Origin: Echinococcus granulosus
Lineage: Eukaryota > Platyhelminthes > Cestoda > Cyclophyllidea > Taeniidae
Assembly (NCBI RefSeq): GCF_000524195.1
Contig: NW_020170411.1
Span: forward strand, 611,657-675,656
Length of the DNA: 64,000 nucleotides
Direction of reading: 5' to 3'
The notes under the pieces are model-generated. The model saw only the letters and a list, made by a program, of their open reading frames with translations. It was not told the DNA's origin and made no database searches. Both the position numbers and the translations under genes were made by a program. Shown here piece by piece: positions 1-24,451 of this stretch (position 1 is its first letter; each line of letters opens with the position of its first letter).

Positions 1-1924
1 GGTGAGGCTCTAGATCCGGTCAAAAATCATCCCAGCTGGACACAAATTTAATGACTGCCATGGTTAACTTGTGGGCGTTATTTATGCAGTATTGACTACA
101 TTGTGATGACCGACGCAAAAGATTGACCAGTGGGAGTGTGAGAGAAATGCTCAGATGAGAGAGACTAAGTAAATGCTTTGATTTTTTGTTTAGCTTTTCG
201 TTTTGGTTGCGCAAACACTTAGGGGTCCACCCTTGTGCTTTCGCTACCCGGCTTGGCATCCGGGCGATGCCAATAGCCTCTCAGCCCAACTGTAGGTAAG
301 TAATGCATTGTCGCCATAGTACTTTGAGTTCTCTACTTCAAGAAAGTCTGGAGACAATACGGCTTTTTGGATAAATTTGAAATTCTTTTAAGCGGAATCG
401 AAATCGCCACACCTTATACATATATTTTAAGCCACCTCATTACAACCGCTGAGAAATGTGAAAACCGTCCATTCCTTCACCCGTGCTCAATAAGTGGTCT
501 CAAAACCCCCCAGAAGAAGATGCTCCAGTATATTAATTCACATTTAGATATAACTAAATAACCCGAACGAAAACGGCTCCTCGAAGAACTGTGGCACTCA
601 ATTGATCTCTTACTCCGACAGACACCAGGCATTAGCAAAGAGCCGAAGCTTGGGAGGCATTTTTACCTATTACCTGCATAACCCACTAATCCTGAGAAGA
701 TCGTACGTATTTTGCAGGAAATGGCTATAAGGTTAGGGATTGCAATCTTTACACACTTCCAAAACCCACGCACACAATGCAGTATTTTCCACTATACTAA
801 TCCACCTAATTTGAGCCCCAGATCCAAGTGTAGAAATGAGTTAATGAAGATTGTGACAAATTCTCACGGGCTAACATGAAGAAACAAAGCATTTGGAGAA
901 AGCTAAATGAGCTAAGACGGTCTTCGGAGTTTAAAGCAAGATGTTAGAATTTCTGCTTTCATCCTGGCTGTAAAACGATTTTCACCTTATACTAAAAAAT
1001 TTCATCATTATTTGAGCGTATATAACGGTTGCAACAATGCTTATTACATCTCAAATGGCGATTAAGGAACGTGGCGTAGTATCACCAAACCAAATCGTGA
1101 TTAAGAATTTTGCTTAGCTTATCAATGAAGTGCAATCAAAAGCAAAAATTGAAATGGATAACGAACTTGCAGCAAATGAGTCATTACTTTCTTAAGTTCT
1201 AATTTGATTAATAATACAAAAAAATCTGACTAAAATTAGATTAGACAAAGTGTTGTTGAATAGTATGTGTAGAACCTTTGTAAAAGCATCTATTTTTCTT
1301 CGAGTTTCTCTTTTTAGACTTGTTATTTGCCGTATTTGTCTTCTTTTCATCGGAGTTGCTGAGGTCTAGATGTTTTTGAACGCCAATAATCTTGTGACGT
1401 GACGTAACCTTGTGTTCCATTTCCTTACAACTATTAATGCAAAATCAAATCAGGCAGCACCCTAAGCCTCCGCCAATATAGTTATTTAATAATACTTGGC
1501 AATTAAGATCATAATTTCGAAGATCAATTGATTAGAACTAGTAGAATTTTGTGCAGTCAAAATCGTAATGACTTTGTTTGGAACAAAAAATCAAATTTTC
1601 GCACACCGTGCTCAGAAGACTATACGTCTGATATTCGTTTTTTTTCTTCAATTTTAAGTGAAAAATATGCACTTTAACAAATGAAATCTAGCAAAAGTTG
1701 GGTATGCTAGATATCTGAACTTGGCACGGATTTGCATTTTGGTAATGTTACGACGATATGAACACTTTGTATCGCCTGGACCTGTACCAACATTTCCTGT
1801 ATTTAGAAAGTGCATTATTATCCCCATACTTTGTGCTCCTCACCGGCGAACGGGAGTGTAGGCTCTGCCACTGAGTCCAAGTCGATGATATTTAGGTCCA
1901 GTTCTTCAATTACCCTTCTATAAC
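1..1924. other. Intergenic DNA, no gene recognised
   Basis: No open frame here resembles a known protein, and none has the codon texture or flanking splice sites seen in the real exons of this window. Around 215-300 there is a weak match to the LTR-type repeat described further on (a block reading like its GGCCATGCCAATAGCC core). Otherwise it is AT-rich unique-looking sequence. Confidence 0.5.
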
Positions 1925-2870
1925 TGGTTTAACTCTGCGTTTGATTGCGCAGGTTTGGCAGACTTTGTCTCTAGGCTATGTCGGTAGTCTCAGCTCTTCT
2001 GTACGGCAGTAGTACATTTCCTGTCATGCTACAATGCCTTCTATCGACTTTGGGCAGGACTCGGTGAGCTGCTTTGACGATAGGGACAAAGGGACTCGAT
2101 CCTAAAGATAACTTCCATGGCTTTTATTACTGAAGGCTAAATCTTATCCATACAGATGGAGGACACCTGCTACTGGCGGAAGAATCTATAAATCTATAAA
2201 TACCCTTTGGAAAAGTTCCTTATAAAGCTGTCTGCGCTACCTATATGAGAACATCAATTGGGTGAACATCTGGTGCCTCCTCCACCTGCCTTTTTGCTAT
2301 GGAAAAGCCAGATAGATATGGTTGGATAGCACTGAAGTGGGAACGAAGTGGCAGCGAGGCGTGAACATGTAACATTTTCGCTTTTGGGTCAATGCCCTTA
2401 TAAATAGCGATAAGGACACGAAGTGGAGTCGTTTTAGAACACAATTCAGTATTCAGCAATGCAAGGATAGCTAATTTAACCTTTCCCCATTAAAGTTCCT
2501 AAAACAGACAAAACTCCAGGCCCAGTGGATTTGCTGAGATACATCTATGAAGTTGAGATTAAATAGCTTTTTTATTTTAGGCGAATTTAATAACTGGCAC
2601 GGCTGTTTCATAAACCTTTTTTGGGGGTACCGACTACGTTTTGATAGCAACGCGGGGGTTCGACCAAGAGGTTTGGCAGAGACAATGAGGGGTTATGTAT
2701 TGCGTAGACAACATAATTTTTATTTGATGAGTGACACCTAAGGCTTAACCATTGCACTTCTGCCCAGCTTAGTGGCCTTTGTACCACAGTGGCAGCAACT
2801 CAGCATTTATGTACGTCGGCAATACATTTTGCCATATTATTATATCTTCCTTTAAATTCAGGCAAAACTT
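1925..2870 (+). repeat. Decayed copy of the TRIM-like LTR element
   Basis: This stretch lines up by eye, in order, with the intact element at 32,385-33,323. An LTR-like block near 1,925-2,065 is followed by a stretch near 2,085-2,110 that resembles the start of the intact internal region. The block near 2,465-2,530 (a GATAGC start, then GTTCCTAAA, then AAACTCCAG) matches about 32,885-32,945. The block near 2,590-2,680 (AACTGGCACGG and onward) matches about 33,010-33,080. A second LTR-like block starts near 2,735. It is strongly diverged, the ends are approximate and there is no coding capacity. The alternative is chance similarity, but several collinear blocks make that unlikely. Confidence 0.45.
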
Positions 2871-4904
2871 AGGGCGCTACATGTAAACTACATTTACGCC
2901 ACAAGAACATAGCAATTATTTTGATAAGATAAATTTTGTCATTATAAAATCAGCACAATTTTGATAGAGTTAAAATTTATTAAAAGCACTTGTTGGAATG
3001 ACTACCAAATGCATTAAACTTAAAAAATGTGCTTACAAAGGGCAATATTAGTTTTGCAGCAATTTTGCCTTGCGACTTTCATTCGTCACCTTTGCTTGTT
3101 AACTTTTTGCGTCTAAGCTATTTTATCCTTGTGGTTTTGTTTGTACACATGCAACGTGCGCTCGACCTTGGCACAATTTCGCTTATTCTATCTAAAAGGG
3201 AGATCCATATGTTGCATTACAAGGTGCCCTGAATCTCGGATTTCCAAACTTTAGTGGAGATGATGTTGCCTTACTTGGCTCTATATATAGTGCCTTTGTT
3301 GGCCAGAGACTAAATCACATTAGGCACACTTAGTAGCCCCTGTGAGCAATAATGTAAGAACAGCATAGGGAAATCAACAGACACATCATAATTCGTAATG
3401 GAGCTGTAGTTTCTATAGTATCGCTGTTGTTTTGTTCTAAATCGTTTAAAAGTTCTTAGACAACGTTAGTTGGAATTGTCTTCCAGCACCTGCAAGGATA
3501 GGAGTAGAAATGTAATGCAGCATGGGAGCAGTATAAGGAGTTTGACCAAGATGCCTCAGCGTTTTGGCATACTACTTTTGTTCTGAGTATGTACTTGTAT
3601 ATGGTTTGGTGCTTGGGGTTTCCCGATTGATTGGTAGAATAATGCCTTGAGGTTTGAGTAAAGCACGATTAGGCGGCTTCCTCTGATAGTGTGTTCGAAT
3701 CAGGTAAATAAATACATTCTGTGGTTTTTGTAAAAAACAATCTTTGGATACTATTTTTCTTGGCAGGCTACTTTAAAACTTTTGAAGAATGTCGTTCTGA
3801 TTAGCACCCATGTTTTTGCCTAGAGAGAGGCAGTTCACATCAAATCCACCCCATACACAGTTGCCTCCAAAGATGCCCAAAAATGGAAATCATTGGTTGG
3901 TTCTCACGCGTATTTTTACCTACTTAAAAAACTGGTGGAAACTGGTTGCCATGATTTCTCAGTGTGCATGACTTGCACAGTTTTCCCGTTTGATTATATC
4001 GGGACACAGAACAGCAGTGCTCCAACTAAGTCCTCTTGTTTTATTTTCTAATGGCGTATTTTGGGTCCTAAACAATTTTGTTGGGTTTCATTTCTCTTAA
4101 TCATCCAGCATATCAGCAGGTTGTGTTTTGGCTCATTTTGCCTATTAAAACAATAGGTATTCGATATCACCGATTATAACACGCATGGAATATTACAAAA
4201 AGTAAAAGACTTTAAATAATGAAGAGTCTATTGACGCACCTAGAATATTTTAAATATGCAAAACAACTTCATGGAATTCGTATTAGAATTCAATGTAGTT
4301 TTTTGGTAGTTTTTTTTGTAGTTTTTTCTGTTCAATTGAAGTCGCTTTTTCTTCCTTGTTATATATGGCTCAGTGAATGGACAACTAAAGGTGGCATTTA
4401 CCTGGCTTTAAACAAAGCGTTGTGACTAAATCACATTGTTACATTATTTCACAAGTTCAGTTGAAAAGTCGGAAGAATGGGATGTAAAACACTTGTCCTT
4501 CCAAATGACATCACATCCTTATCAATGCGTTCGGTGCATTAGTTCTCATTTGATTTATTTTATAACAATTCTAGTTAATAAGGTCGTGGAGTCACACTCA
4601 GAAATACTTGAGTTTTACATTGCTTTACTCTGAATATTGTGATAAGATCGTGGGACACCTTCAAGCAACAACGAGTCGCTTGCAAAGTATGCTGTCGGTG
4701 CAATCCCAGGGATTCCCACCTTTTCGTTTGACGATTGTATCTCACACAAATCGCAAGCGTAAGACTGTAAATAAACTTCCTTAGTAGATCTTAAGATCCT
4801 GTAATTGTGCAATGGTTTTATTGTGTTCTAAAGTAAATTCCCGAATTTCGCTTATATTATCAGTTTGCTATTTAGTTGGAATGTAAGGGATACTGTGCTT
4901 TGAT
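2871..4904. other. Intergenic DNA, no gene recognised
   Basis: AT-rich sequence with only short chance frames (about 65 residues) and no family resemblance. No RNA gene or repeat was recognised. Confidence 0.45.
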
Positions 4905-5060
4905 AAATGGTTAAGCTTTACGTTTAGCCACGACTGCACTTACTTCACCGAAGATCGTACTTCCATTCGGCGGCCTGGCCCTCCGGCAATGGCCTCTTAG
5001 CACTTTTGTACATCAGCATTACATTTTCTGCTCTACTACCACGACATCTTACGACTACAG
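4905..5060 (+). repeat. Decayed LTR-type repeat
   Basis: The order of words in this block (GTTTAGCC, then CACTT, GGCGGCCTGGCC, CAATGGCCTC, then a CATTACATTTTCTGC stretch) follows the plus-oriented LTR at 31,430-31,627, with many substitutions. The ends are approximate and no target-site duplication is visible. Confidence 0.35.
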
Positions 5061-5799
5061 GGAAAGCTTGGAGCCCTGCATTCTCATGATGGAAATTTAT
5101 TCATATCTGATCGGTTGAAAATGCAATCTGCATCGAATTCTATTTCCAAATTCTTTGCGTTACAAATGGTGATGCTTTAAAAGAAAATACTGGAAGTCAA
5201 TTGAAAATGGGTAAAATTTTATAACTAAAAGGTATGTATAACAGCTGAAATCCTTTTATTAAAATATACTGCTTGGATTCAGTAACTTGAAAGTTATCAT
5301 CTTTGAGTTTGATATCTGGCAATGCTTTCCTCAGTGACTCGGACTTAGTGAGCCACAAGAACATTTTCCTTCAGCAATAGAAGTTGAAGGTTGGTGGTCT
5401 AAGTGGAAATGGACAATGAAGTAAGACTAATAAAGTCTTTTATTGTTATTCGTAGTGCTGTGTTTTATGCCGAATGTGATGAGCCTTGACCCACACAATC
5501 GTGATGCGAAAATTCATTACTGATAACCTCAAGTGTCAATCAATGTCTGTGCCAAATCCAAATTTTACACAAAAAATTATTTATGGCGCTTTCTGACAAC
5601 TCGTCTCCAGTGTGAGTAGCGCTAATAAAAGTATGATATTTGTATTTTTTGAACCAGTAGAATGCAAATAAAAGTTCATGAAGGATCACATTGTAAACTT
5701 AGCCGCCTAAAAGGAATATCAAACCATTGCGACATGTTTTGGCGAAATTTCTAAACTGAAAGATGTCACATATGCATAGGTATATGTAGTAATACGTTG

Positions 5800-5925
5800 G
5801 TTGTTTAACCCTTTGGTTTTGGTAAAAGGTCACTTTGTGTCTTGACTATTGAGCTGGCCTCTGGACCATGCCAGTAGCCATGGCTTCACTGCACGTCGAA
5901 TCGCAATGCGGAAAATTAGACCTTT
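5800..5925 (+). repeat. Decayed LTR-type repeat, second subfamily
   Basis: Starts with a GTTTAACCC...GGTTTTGGTAAAAGGTC stretch and continues to GAGCTGGCCTCTGGACCATGCC. It is closest to the copies at 30,590-30,740 and 32,195-32,380, which share the same 'TTTTGGT..AAGGTC' block, so these appear to form a subfamily of the LTR-type repeat. Confidence 0.42.
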
Positions 5926-8900
5926 TAATTCCTACGAAAATTTCCACTGGCAACTTGTACAAATTTGTCTTCCTAAGTAAAATATAAAATTAATTGCACT
6001 GAAACGTTTCATCTTTCGGACAATATCAGATGTGAAGAGCAGCAATAAGAAATGAGAAGTGAGTCGCTAAGAATTTGTGCGTCAGACAAATTTGATAATT
6101 TACCTTTCACATCACTCATCCATCTCATAGTTGTTGTTTTGTCTTGTGTAAGAATTGGCTATAAATGTCGATTTGACGGAAATGGCATAACATTTTCAAG
6201 TAACAGAAAAACATACCGAAATTATTCAAAATCGTATTGAAGCATTTTCTTGTACGGATAGGACTGTGTACGGTCTATCTTCTTCATTTCTGCTAACCAA
6301 AATTGCGCTTATAACCTGTTCTCGCTCTCAGGTAGTATTTGCCATGTCTAACCATCGTAAAGACAGGGATAGTTCAAGGTGGGTAGCGCTAACTTTTCTG
6401 TCTCAACTGCTTATCGAGTTTGGCGCTTGCGTAAGAGAATGCATAAAAGTCGCATTATTTAAACTGCATGAGAAATACTGCTTTTAATTCATCACAGGCA
6501 TTTTCCACTTCATCCAGTTTCTTATTGAAATGCTTGATAGTCTGATTAGGTAATTTTAAAATGATTCATTCTGCTGCCTTGCCAAAGGAGCCAAATTATA
6601 ACAATAGTTTAATTATGTAATGCAAACTTTTAGTTAAAGCCTTCTGCTCGAGTCTTTTTTAAAAAGTGGTTTCCGTCAAATAAACTCGTACCTGCAGATT
6701 GGATCTTAATGGGGAAATTTTATAAAAGCCTTATCTGATTTTGGGTATTGATATTAAATACTTTTATTCAGGAAACAAGACAGCGATAGGCAGGGGATCA
6801 GTGTAAGATCCCTTTTTAACTAATGAAACCATGTGTCACTAACATTGGGTGAAACTTTAACCGTACTAACGTGACCTAACTTTATGAATAACAGATCACA
6901 GCGGAAAACACCGTGTAAATTCGGTTTAATTGCAGTTCTTTCAGATGGGTGACTTCGTTAATCAAAATGAATACACTGTTCACAGTTCTCTGCTTATCAC
7001 TGAGTTTCCGCAACCACAAAAATAATTCCTGTGGCCAAGGCTAGGAATAGATCAGTTTAATCAAAATGCGCGGCTGAAGTGGTATGCAATAATGGTATTA
7101 AATGTGGTATCATGTCTGCGAATGGCTGTCTCTTGTGTCACCGCCACATTGACTGCAAATGCAATAGCAGCGGCTTAACTGAAATGAATTTTGCACTGGA
7201 CCTTTTTGGAAAAAGCGGAGAGCGACAGCCAGATTTTCCTCAAACCCTTCTACCAATGCATAAAGCTCCACTGCAGCTATTTAGGCTATCTCTATTTTAA
7301 ACTTTAGGGAATCTTTATGGCTTATTCATTAATTACTCACGTGCTCAATAATTTATACCGGCGATCGCCTTCTTATCAACTGTTCGAGGCATTTTTACCA
7401 ATTATTTGGCAAAATTGAAATTCAGAGACAAGGAGCGGATTACTTAACATTTGATGAACAAAGGTAGGACCGTTTACTTCTTCAGTTAATATTGCTGCAT
7501 AGATTGAGCATTAGTAGAGTTTTAACAAGCACTGTTCACCTGTTAATAGGCGATTTGGAATAATTCGACTGGTCAAAATGTGAAAATAATTGCGTTGCAG
7601 TTATGCATTTGACAGCTGTATTTACTAAGCTTCGAGCTACACCAAAAGCGGATCCATCGCACTCGCTCTTTTGCCCTCTTTTCCTTGCTCCAAGAGCAGA
7701 CCCGTTAAACGAGTTACCAGACAAAAGTTAAAAATCGCATTCGTTATAAAGACTTGGGAATTGGTACATTTTGACGCGTTTAAAAGGAATATTTGACGTT
7801 TTTTAAGAATAGTTCGGGTCTCACCACCTTTCACTTTTAAGTAAATGCCTAATTCATTGACTAAGCGTTGCGACTGATTCTCCTGTACTACTTCGAGCAA
7901 AAACGTCGACTTTCTGCAAAGGCAATTTATGCAGAGATAGGTACCAAGGGATGCCCTTAATGCTTCACTTCTTTACAGTTGTTCTCTGCTTGTCTGCGTT
8001 AGTGACTGGCCGAATCCCACAATATTTCGAGGTAAAGCCATAAGAACGCATTAAAAGTGTTCGATTCTCAGTTGCAAGTATTCGAGTTAAAGATGCTTTG
8101 TTTTTTAACTAAAGAAGGATACTCTTTCATTTTTTGCTTGTCTAAAGTGCCTTTAAATAAGAACCTGACTAATGCCTTGGGCCTTATTGCGCAGTCTTCC
8201 TGCTGTTGCTGCGCGCACTGTTATTCTGGTTCATGCTGCTCCCCACAGATCGTGTTAATTCACACTCCTTCCTTCCAAAGAAGAAACGACGATCATTCCT
8301 CTCTCTGTTAACCTGAAAATATTAAAACGTATCAAAGTCATTCCAGCGCTTCAACTATGTACATCGCAGTCTTTTTATGATGAAAAAGAACAGGTGAATG
8401 ATATATCAGTGAAGCGACGACCGACTTAGGAATTGAGATGCGTTGTGTATATGCATGTTTCCTAAAACACTCATTTAGCAAGCACTAACGCAAAATCTAA
8501 AGCATTTTTGATCAGGCAATAGCGTAAATTTGACATTTAAACAAATTTTAAACGCAGTTTTGGAAACATGTGTATAAAACGCTTGTCACGTAATCATGTT
8601 AACATTCTAGGCCTGTTTTTAAGACGATGTGGGTTTGGTAATAAATTAACACAGAGCTTACTAAAGGTTTCGACTTCCATCCATACACTTGATTTTCTGT
8701 TTGTGGTTCTATTTGCTTTTTTTTCGGTTCCATTCGAGACCTTTGGATAACAGCACAAAGGCTTTCTAAACAACATATTTATTTTTTTGCTTAACCATCT
8801 ATATCTCCGACCTGTGAGTCAACATTGGGTTTCTCTGTATAAACAAAAACTAAACAATTGTAATTAGGAAGGCGTTCGTATGTATGTTAATTCGCAACAA

Positions 8901-10840
8901 ACCCTCGCTAAATGGGTTTTGCGTATATCTGGTGTAAAGAGCTTGATGCCTCAACTCCTTTTTAATAGATTCGACCAATATTTTTTCTTGTATCAGGTTC
9001 ATTCTCTGCGGCTTTTCAGTTTTGGAACCCATATCCAAAATCGTAGCCTGTTGGTAACTATAATAACTCTATGTATAAACTAAACGTGATCAAATAAAAC
9101 AAAAAAATTTTAATTATTACGGACTATTAAAATTTGTAAAAAGAATGGAACTCCTTATTATTTGCATCTTTTAAGTTGTGCTATTTAAGTTGTGTATGCT
9201 CTTGCACACTAACAATAGAATTTCAACGAAATTCTTATACTCAGAATACATAAAAAGAATAAATTTTCAAATTAGCAAGACGTTGATTTTTTACCACTAA
9301 GTTTTAACACGCGGTCTGCATTTTTCAGCGCTTCATATCCTGCGTTAACGAGATGTTTACCGTACCAGTTTTGAGCAAGAATCAATGTTACTCTATCAGA
9401 GGAATGGAAAACGTTGTCTTTAGCCAAAGGACTAGATAGACGAGCTAAAGTGTAGATTATGAAGCTTAAAAAGCTTGCACAGTCAAGTTTGTAGTTAGAC
9501 ATACTATCACCATTACATAGGCCTTATGTCTTGAGCAGCATCCCTTGTTCCCTGCTGATATTTCTGGATCAACCGTCTCAAAGTTGTTGATGTTATAAGA
9601 ACAATCAATGAGCTAGCAACGGCTGTAAACAAAAGTCTATTTAGGGTAAAAGAAATCTGATCCCTTCAAGCATTAATGTGATCACACTTTATCTGAGACG
9701 TTGTCCTAATTGTAAACTACTTCGAAGCATAAAAATTTACGAAATGGCATTGCTCTAAGGCATGTTTAAAAACCAGCTCAATTAGAGCTACTTCTGCACT
9801 TCTTCTTATTGTCAGATTTTTTCTGCCTATTGCTCCCAGCTGTCCATACGCGTTAAACTTAATTCATAAAGGTGCGAATTTGGCACCGCTTTTTACGTTA
9901 CATAGTTGCATAGGCATCCTAAAAGGCCCTAATGTGGAAGTTTCACAACTAGCAGCCTTCTTGCGGAAATTTAAAACTGAGATTGTCGTTACATTAATCC
10001 ACTCTTCGACATTTTATTGAAAATTATCGCAGATATGGCCATCTGGTGCGGACGCCCAAACCCTACTTCCCTGTCATTTTTAATGTGCTTTCCAGTCTTT
10101 ACGAGACTGTACCAGAAGGTACTGGTACCGCAAACTGTTTATAATTGCCGTACAAGTGGTCTAATGGAGTCTATCTAAAAGTTTGGTAGGCCATGATACG
10201 GAAGAGATCACGTATCTAAATATATTTAAACAACAAGTCGATACACCCTGATGAGCTTGTTGTAGTTGATAAGTATCATTGAAAAATTCGTAACTGTGAG
10301 CTCACTTTGGGATCATGCATTCGAGTAATTTTTCATAGCTCTACGTCGTTTTCAAGCTGTTGGTATCGTGTTGAAGAATTGATGCTGTTAAATTCCACAT
10401 TGCATACTTCAACCAATTCTACAAATATTTAAGTGTTGTCCATATCTCCGTCTAATGGTATTAGTAATTGACAATGCATATTTTACAATGAATCCATGTG
10501 CTTTTGTCGCTTGTTTAACTTCTCCTCGAAGTAAAACTAATGTAGTTGTTCAAATTTTTTCGGGAGGGACACTGAAATGGGGTAGGATACCGTTGTGATG
10601 TTTGTTATGTTGCTGGTATTTGTTTGTATTTCTGCTTGATCCCTATTGCTTTGAAGTGTGTTCTTCTTGACTATATGTCCTCGTTTTTCTCGACGCTTCA
10701 TGCCAATTTCGTGTAGTTTTCCTATCAAATATACCTTTGTTGGTTAGTTTAAGTGTTGCTTCTTTCTACTGGCGCATGTCTTTTTGACGTCCACGGGTGA
10801 TAACACAGCACGGCTTGTGTTTATTTTGTTCTCAAAAATC
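5926..10840. other. Gene-poor upstream region of the Ena/VASP gene
   Basis: About 4.9 kb with no recognisable coding exon on either strand. It should contain the promoter and probably a short first exon of the downstream Ena/VASP gene, because EVH1 proteins normally begin with a Met-Ser-Glu type start. I could not identify that exon. The frames at 7,079-7,300, 7,637-7,900 and 8,057-8,311 do not resemble any family I know. Confidence 0.4.
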
Positions 10841-22110
<11,270 letters not shown>

Positions 22111-22581
22111 TGTGTGCATCCGAACACATCCACTTGCCGGCTTCTCCCGCGCCATCTGTTCCCGTGTCAGGAGAGCTCTGCATTCCTCCACATTGAAGAA
22201 GTGGGTAGCGGTAACGTCCCGATTCCCATTCTCGCCGCCGCCTCGCATAACCGCCATCCCCCTTCCCTCCGCTGACCCGTCTTTCGTCGTACCCCCGAGA
22301 AGACGATGCATTTTCCCGTCTCTCCTTCGTCGCCCATTAACGCTATTTTGTTCTTGCAAGTTGATGCAAACAAGTTTTCGCTGATCTTTTGACGTCGTCT
22401 GTTCGTGCGTGTGTATTCGGCTTGTACGTCTGTCCTCATCAGTGCCCACGCACAACCCCGTTCTGTTCGCTTATTCAATCCTACTTTCTCCCATACTCTC
22501 CATGCACATCTCAATCCCAAACAAGCACACACGCTGTCTGGTGTTTACAAACATCATCAACTTACATCTCCAAGGCTTGTA

Positions 22582-22587
22582 ATTAAA
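22582..22587 (+). terminator. Candidate poly(A) signal of the Ena/VASP gene
   Basis: ATTAAA variant about 470 bases past the proposed stop codon and ahead of the convergent SNRPD2 gene. It is placed by position only. Confidence 0.3.
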
Positions 22588-22799
22588 TGTTAACTTGAAA
22601 TTGAAATGGGTCGCTCATCGACTAAACGCAAGCACTTGGATTGACCCCTCCTAGTTGGTGTCCGTCGCTTCTACTTGTAATTATTGAGTAGCGCAACAAA
22701 AAAGTAGCTCAAACGCTGATGGGTCTTAACAGAGCGTGTCCTAGGATGTGATGCTCCGTTAAAACAATTAGAAAACTGAAGCCCACTTCCCCAAAGGGG

Positions 22800-22805
22800 T
22801 TTATT
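22800..22805 (-). terminator. Poly(A) signal of SNRPD2
   Basis: Reads AATAAA on the minus strand, 49 bases past the SNRPD2 stop codon, the usual spacing for a short 3' UTR. Confidence 0.6.
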
Positions 22806-22853
22806 GGAGGTGCCATAACTTTACAATGATGCAATTGGCCAAGCGTTGGGGAG

Positions 22854-23559
22854 TCAGCCACGGGCCGATGCCGCTGCCGTCGCAAGGGGGTTCCGCAGGA
22901 CAAGAATAACGGAATCTCCGCGTAGGAACATCTTACTGATGAAGCGGTCTTTATTAACGGGTTTTGACTTTTTCTTCCCCTTCCCCGGGCGGGGGACCTC
23001 AGTCCACATCTCTTTGACATTCTCGAGCACCATGTTGCAATGCCTGTCGAACGCTTTCACACGCGCAAGCAGTTTCTTATTATTTCGACAGTTAATAAGA
23101 ACCTTGAAGAAACATTGGTTTGGTATAAACAGGGTGGTACGAACATAGGACCGACACTTAAAAAAGCAAATGATACTTGATCAGAAATGTTGCAAAAAGG
23201 GCATGAGATTTAACATTTGAGTCGTACAAGAGGAGGCGCCTGCAGTTCACGGATAGCACAAGCCTAGGAAGATGTTAGCAGGCAAATTCAGATGGGAAGC
23301 TATGCCTTAGAGGGCACCTGATAAATGTTTAAAACAACAATACAATGACTGAATCCTCTCCAGCGCTGCCAGAAGAGATCAAACCAAGGAACTGACAAAA
23401 TCATAAAATGACAACGATACAGTACTGGGAACCGTCTACCTGCGTGTTGTTTTTCACGGCATTCAATAGGACGGACAGTGGCCCAGTTTCAAATTCCTGT
23501 TTCTCCAATTCAATCAATTCTTCTTCCGTCATAAGATTACGCGTTTTCGTCGCTGCCAT
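22854..23559 (-). CDS. SNRPD2: Small nuclear ribonucleoprotein Sm D2
   Basis: Sm D2 is one of the seven Sm proteins that form the ring around the Sm site of U1, U2, U4 and U5 snRNAs, the core of spliceosomal snRNPs. Exon 1 (23,559-23,440) encodes 40 residues from [10 protein letters not shown] to NAVKNNTQ. Exon 2 (23,102-22,854) runs from [12 protein letters not shown] through [17 protein letters not shown] and [18 protein letters not shown] to the stop. The 337-bp intron is GT/AG and phase 0. The product is 122 residues, close to the 118 of the human protein, with both Sm motifs intact. Conservation is very high across exon 2. The C-terminal tail (TAAASARG) differs from the animal norm. The gene converges on the Ena/VASP gene. 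Because it is intron-containing and uninterrupted, it is not a processed pseudogene. Confidence 0.96.
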
Positions 23560-24059
23560 CACGAGGATCGTCGCAGACCTACTCCAGAGGATTTAGTACT
23601 GGCGCCTTTATGCGGTGGGAGAAGAAAACAACGAGCAATAAGTCAACTTAAAATCTCCGTTTGTAAAAAAAAACAGGGGACCAAAAAACTTTGCAAGCAT
23701 TAAGCAGCTTATATTTTTTCAGGAATATAAGCTTTTTGAACAGTGAGTACTAATTTTTCATGCCTGTTCTATAACCAATTATTATTTGAAAAGTGTAAGC
23801 TTGCTCTGTTTACGTGTCTAAACATGGAGATTAGCAGCATATCATAAAATATGCACAAGATTCTGTAGAAACTTAGCACATATTTCAAGGCTCTTACCAC
23901 GTAATTAAATAGGCATTTTCTTTTTAAGAATTAAATGCTTCATTGCCATTAAATATTTACAGCTCAGCCACATAAATCAGATTTGATATTTGATGTATAT
24001 TTTTTTAAGATTCTGATGGTGCATTGGCCCCTCGGGACGCACTTGAAGATAAAAAATGA

Positions 24060-24244
24060 TGTGGTGTCTCGAGACTTCCCTGAGGACAAAGGACGATAAA
24101 GTACTCGGGCATAATATATGTTTAGCATACAAAAGGTACGGAACTACTGGTATGGCCCAAAGATCAGCCCACCTGGCGTGGTATAATGGCCAAGTCCAAG
24201 TTTCTCCTCGCCAATGCCGAGAGATAAGTAACCAACATATTACA
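24060..24244 (-). repeat. Diverged LTR-type repeat
   Basis: Minus-oriented copy whose plus-strand reading starts TGTGGTGTCTCGAGAC and ends ATATTACA. It lies about ten bases before a second copy in the same orientation. No clear target-site duplication is visible. Confidence 0.7.
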
Positions 24245-24254
24245 GAACACGTAA

Positions 24255-24451
24255 TGTAGCGTCCCGAGACTCCCTGAAGACGAAAGAATACACAATACTC
24301 GGGCAGAACATATACATATAGCACGGAGAAGGTGTCTCGGCTATTGGCATGGCCCGAGAGGCCAGCCCACCCAGTGAGGTACAAGGGGGCTAATTCAAAG
24401 TACAAATGTGGCGCCTTACGAGAACCGAGGGATAATCACTATCGTATTACA
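24255..24451 (-). repeat. Solo LTR of the TRIM-like family
   Basis: About 197 bp, reading TGTAGCGTCCCGAGAC at its plus-strand left end and CGTATTACA at its right end. The central blocks (ACTCGGGCAGAA, GGTGTCT, ATTGGCATGGCCC, CCCAGTGAGGTACAAGGG, CCGAGGGATAA) are shared with the other copies. The flanks GTAA and ATAA are a possible but imperfect 4-bp duplication. Confidence 0.88.
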
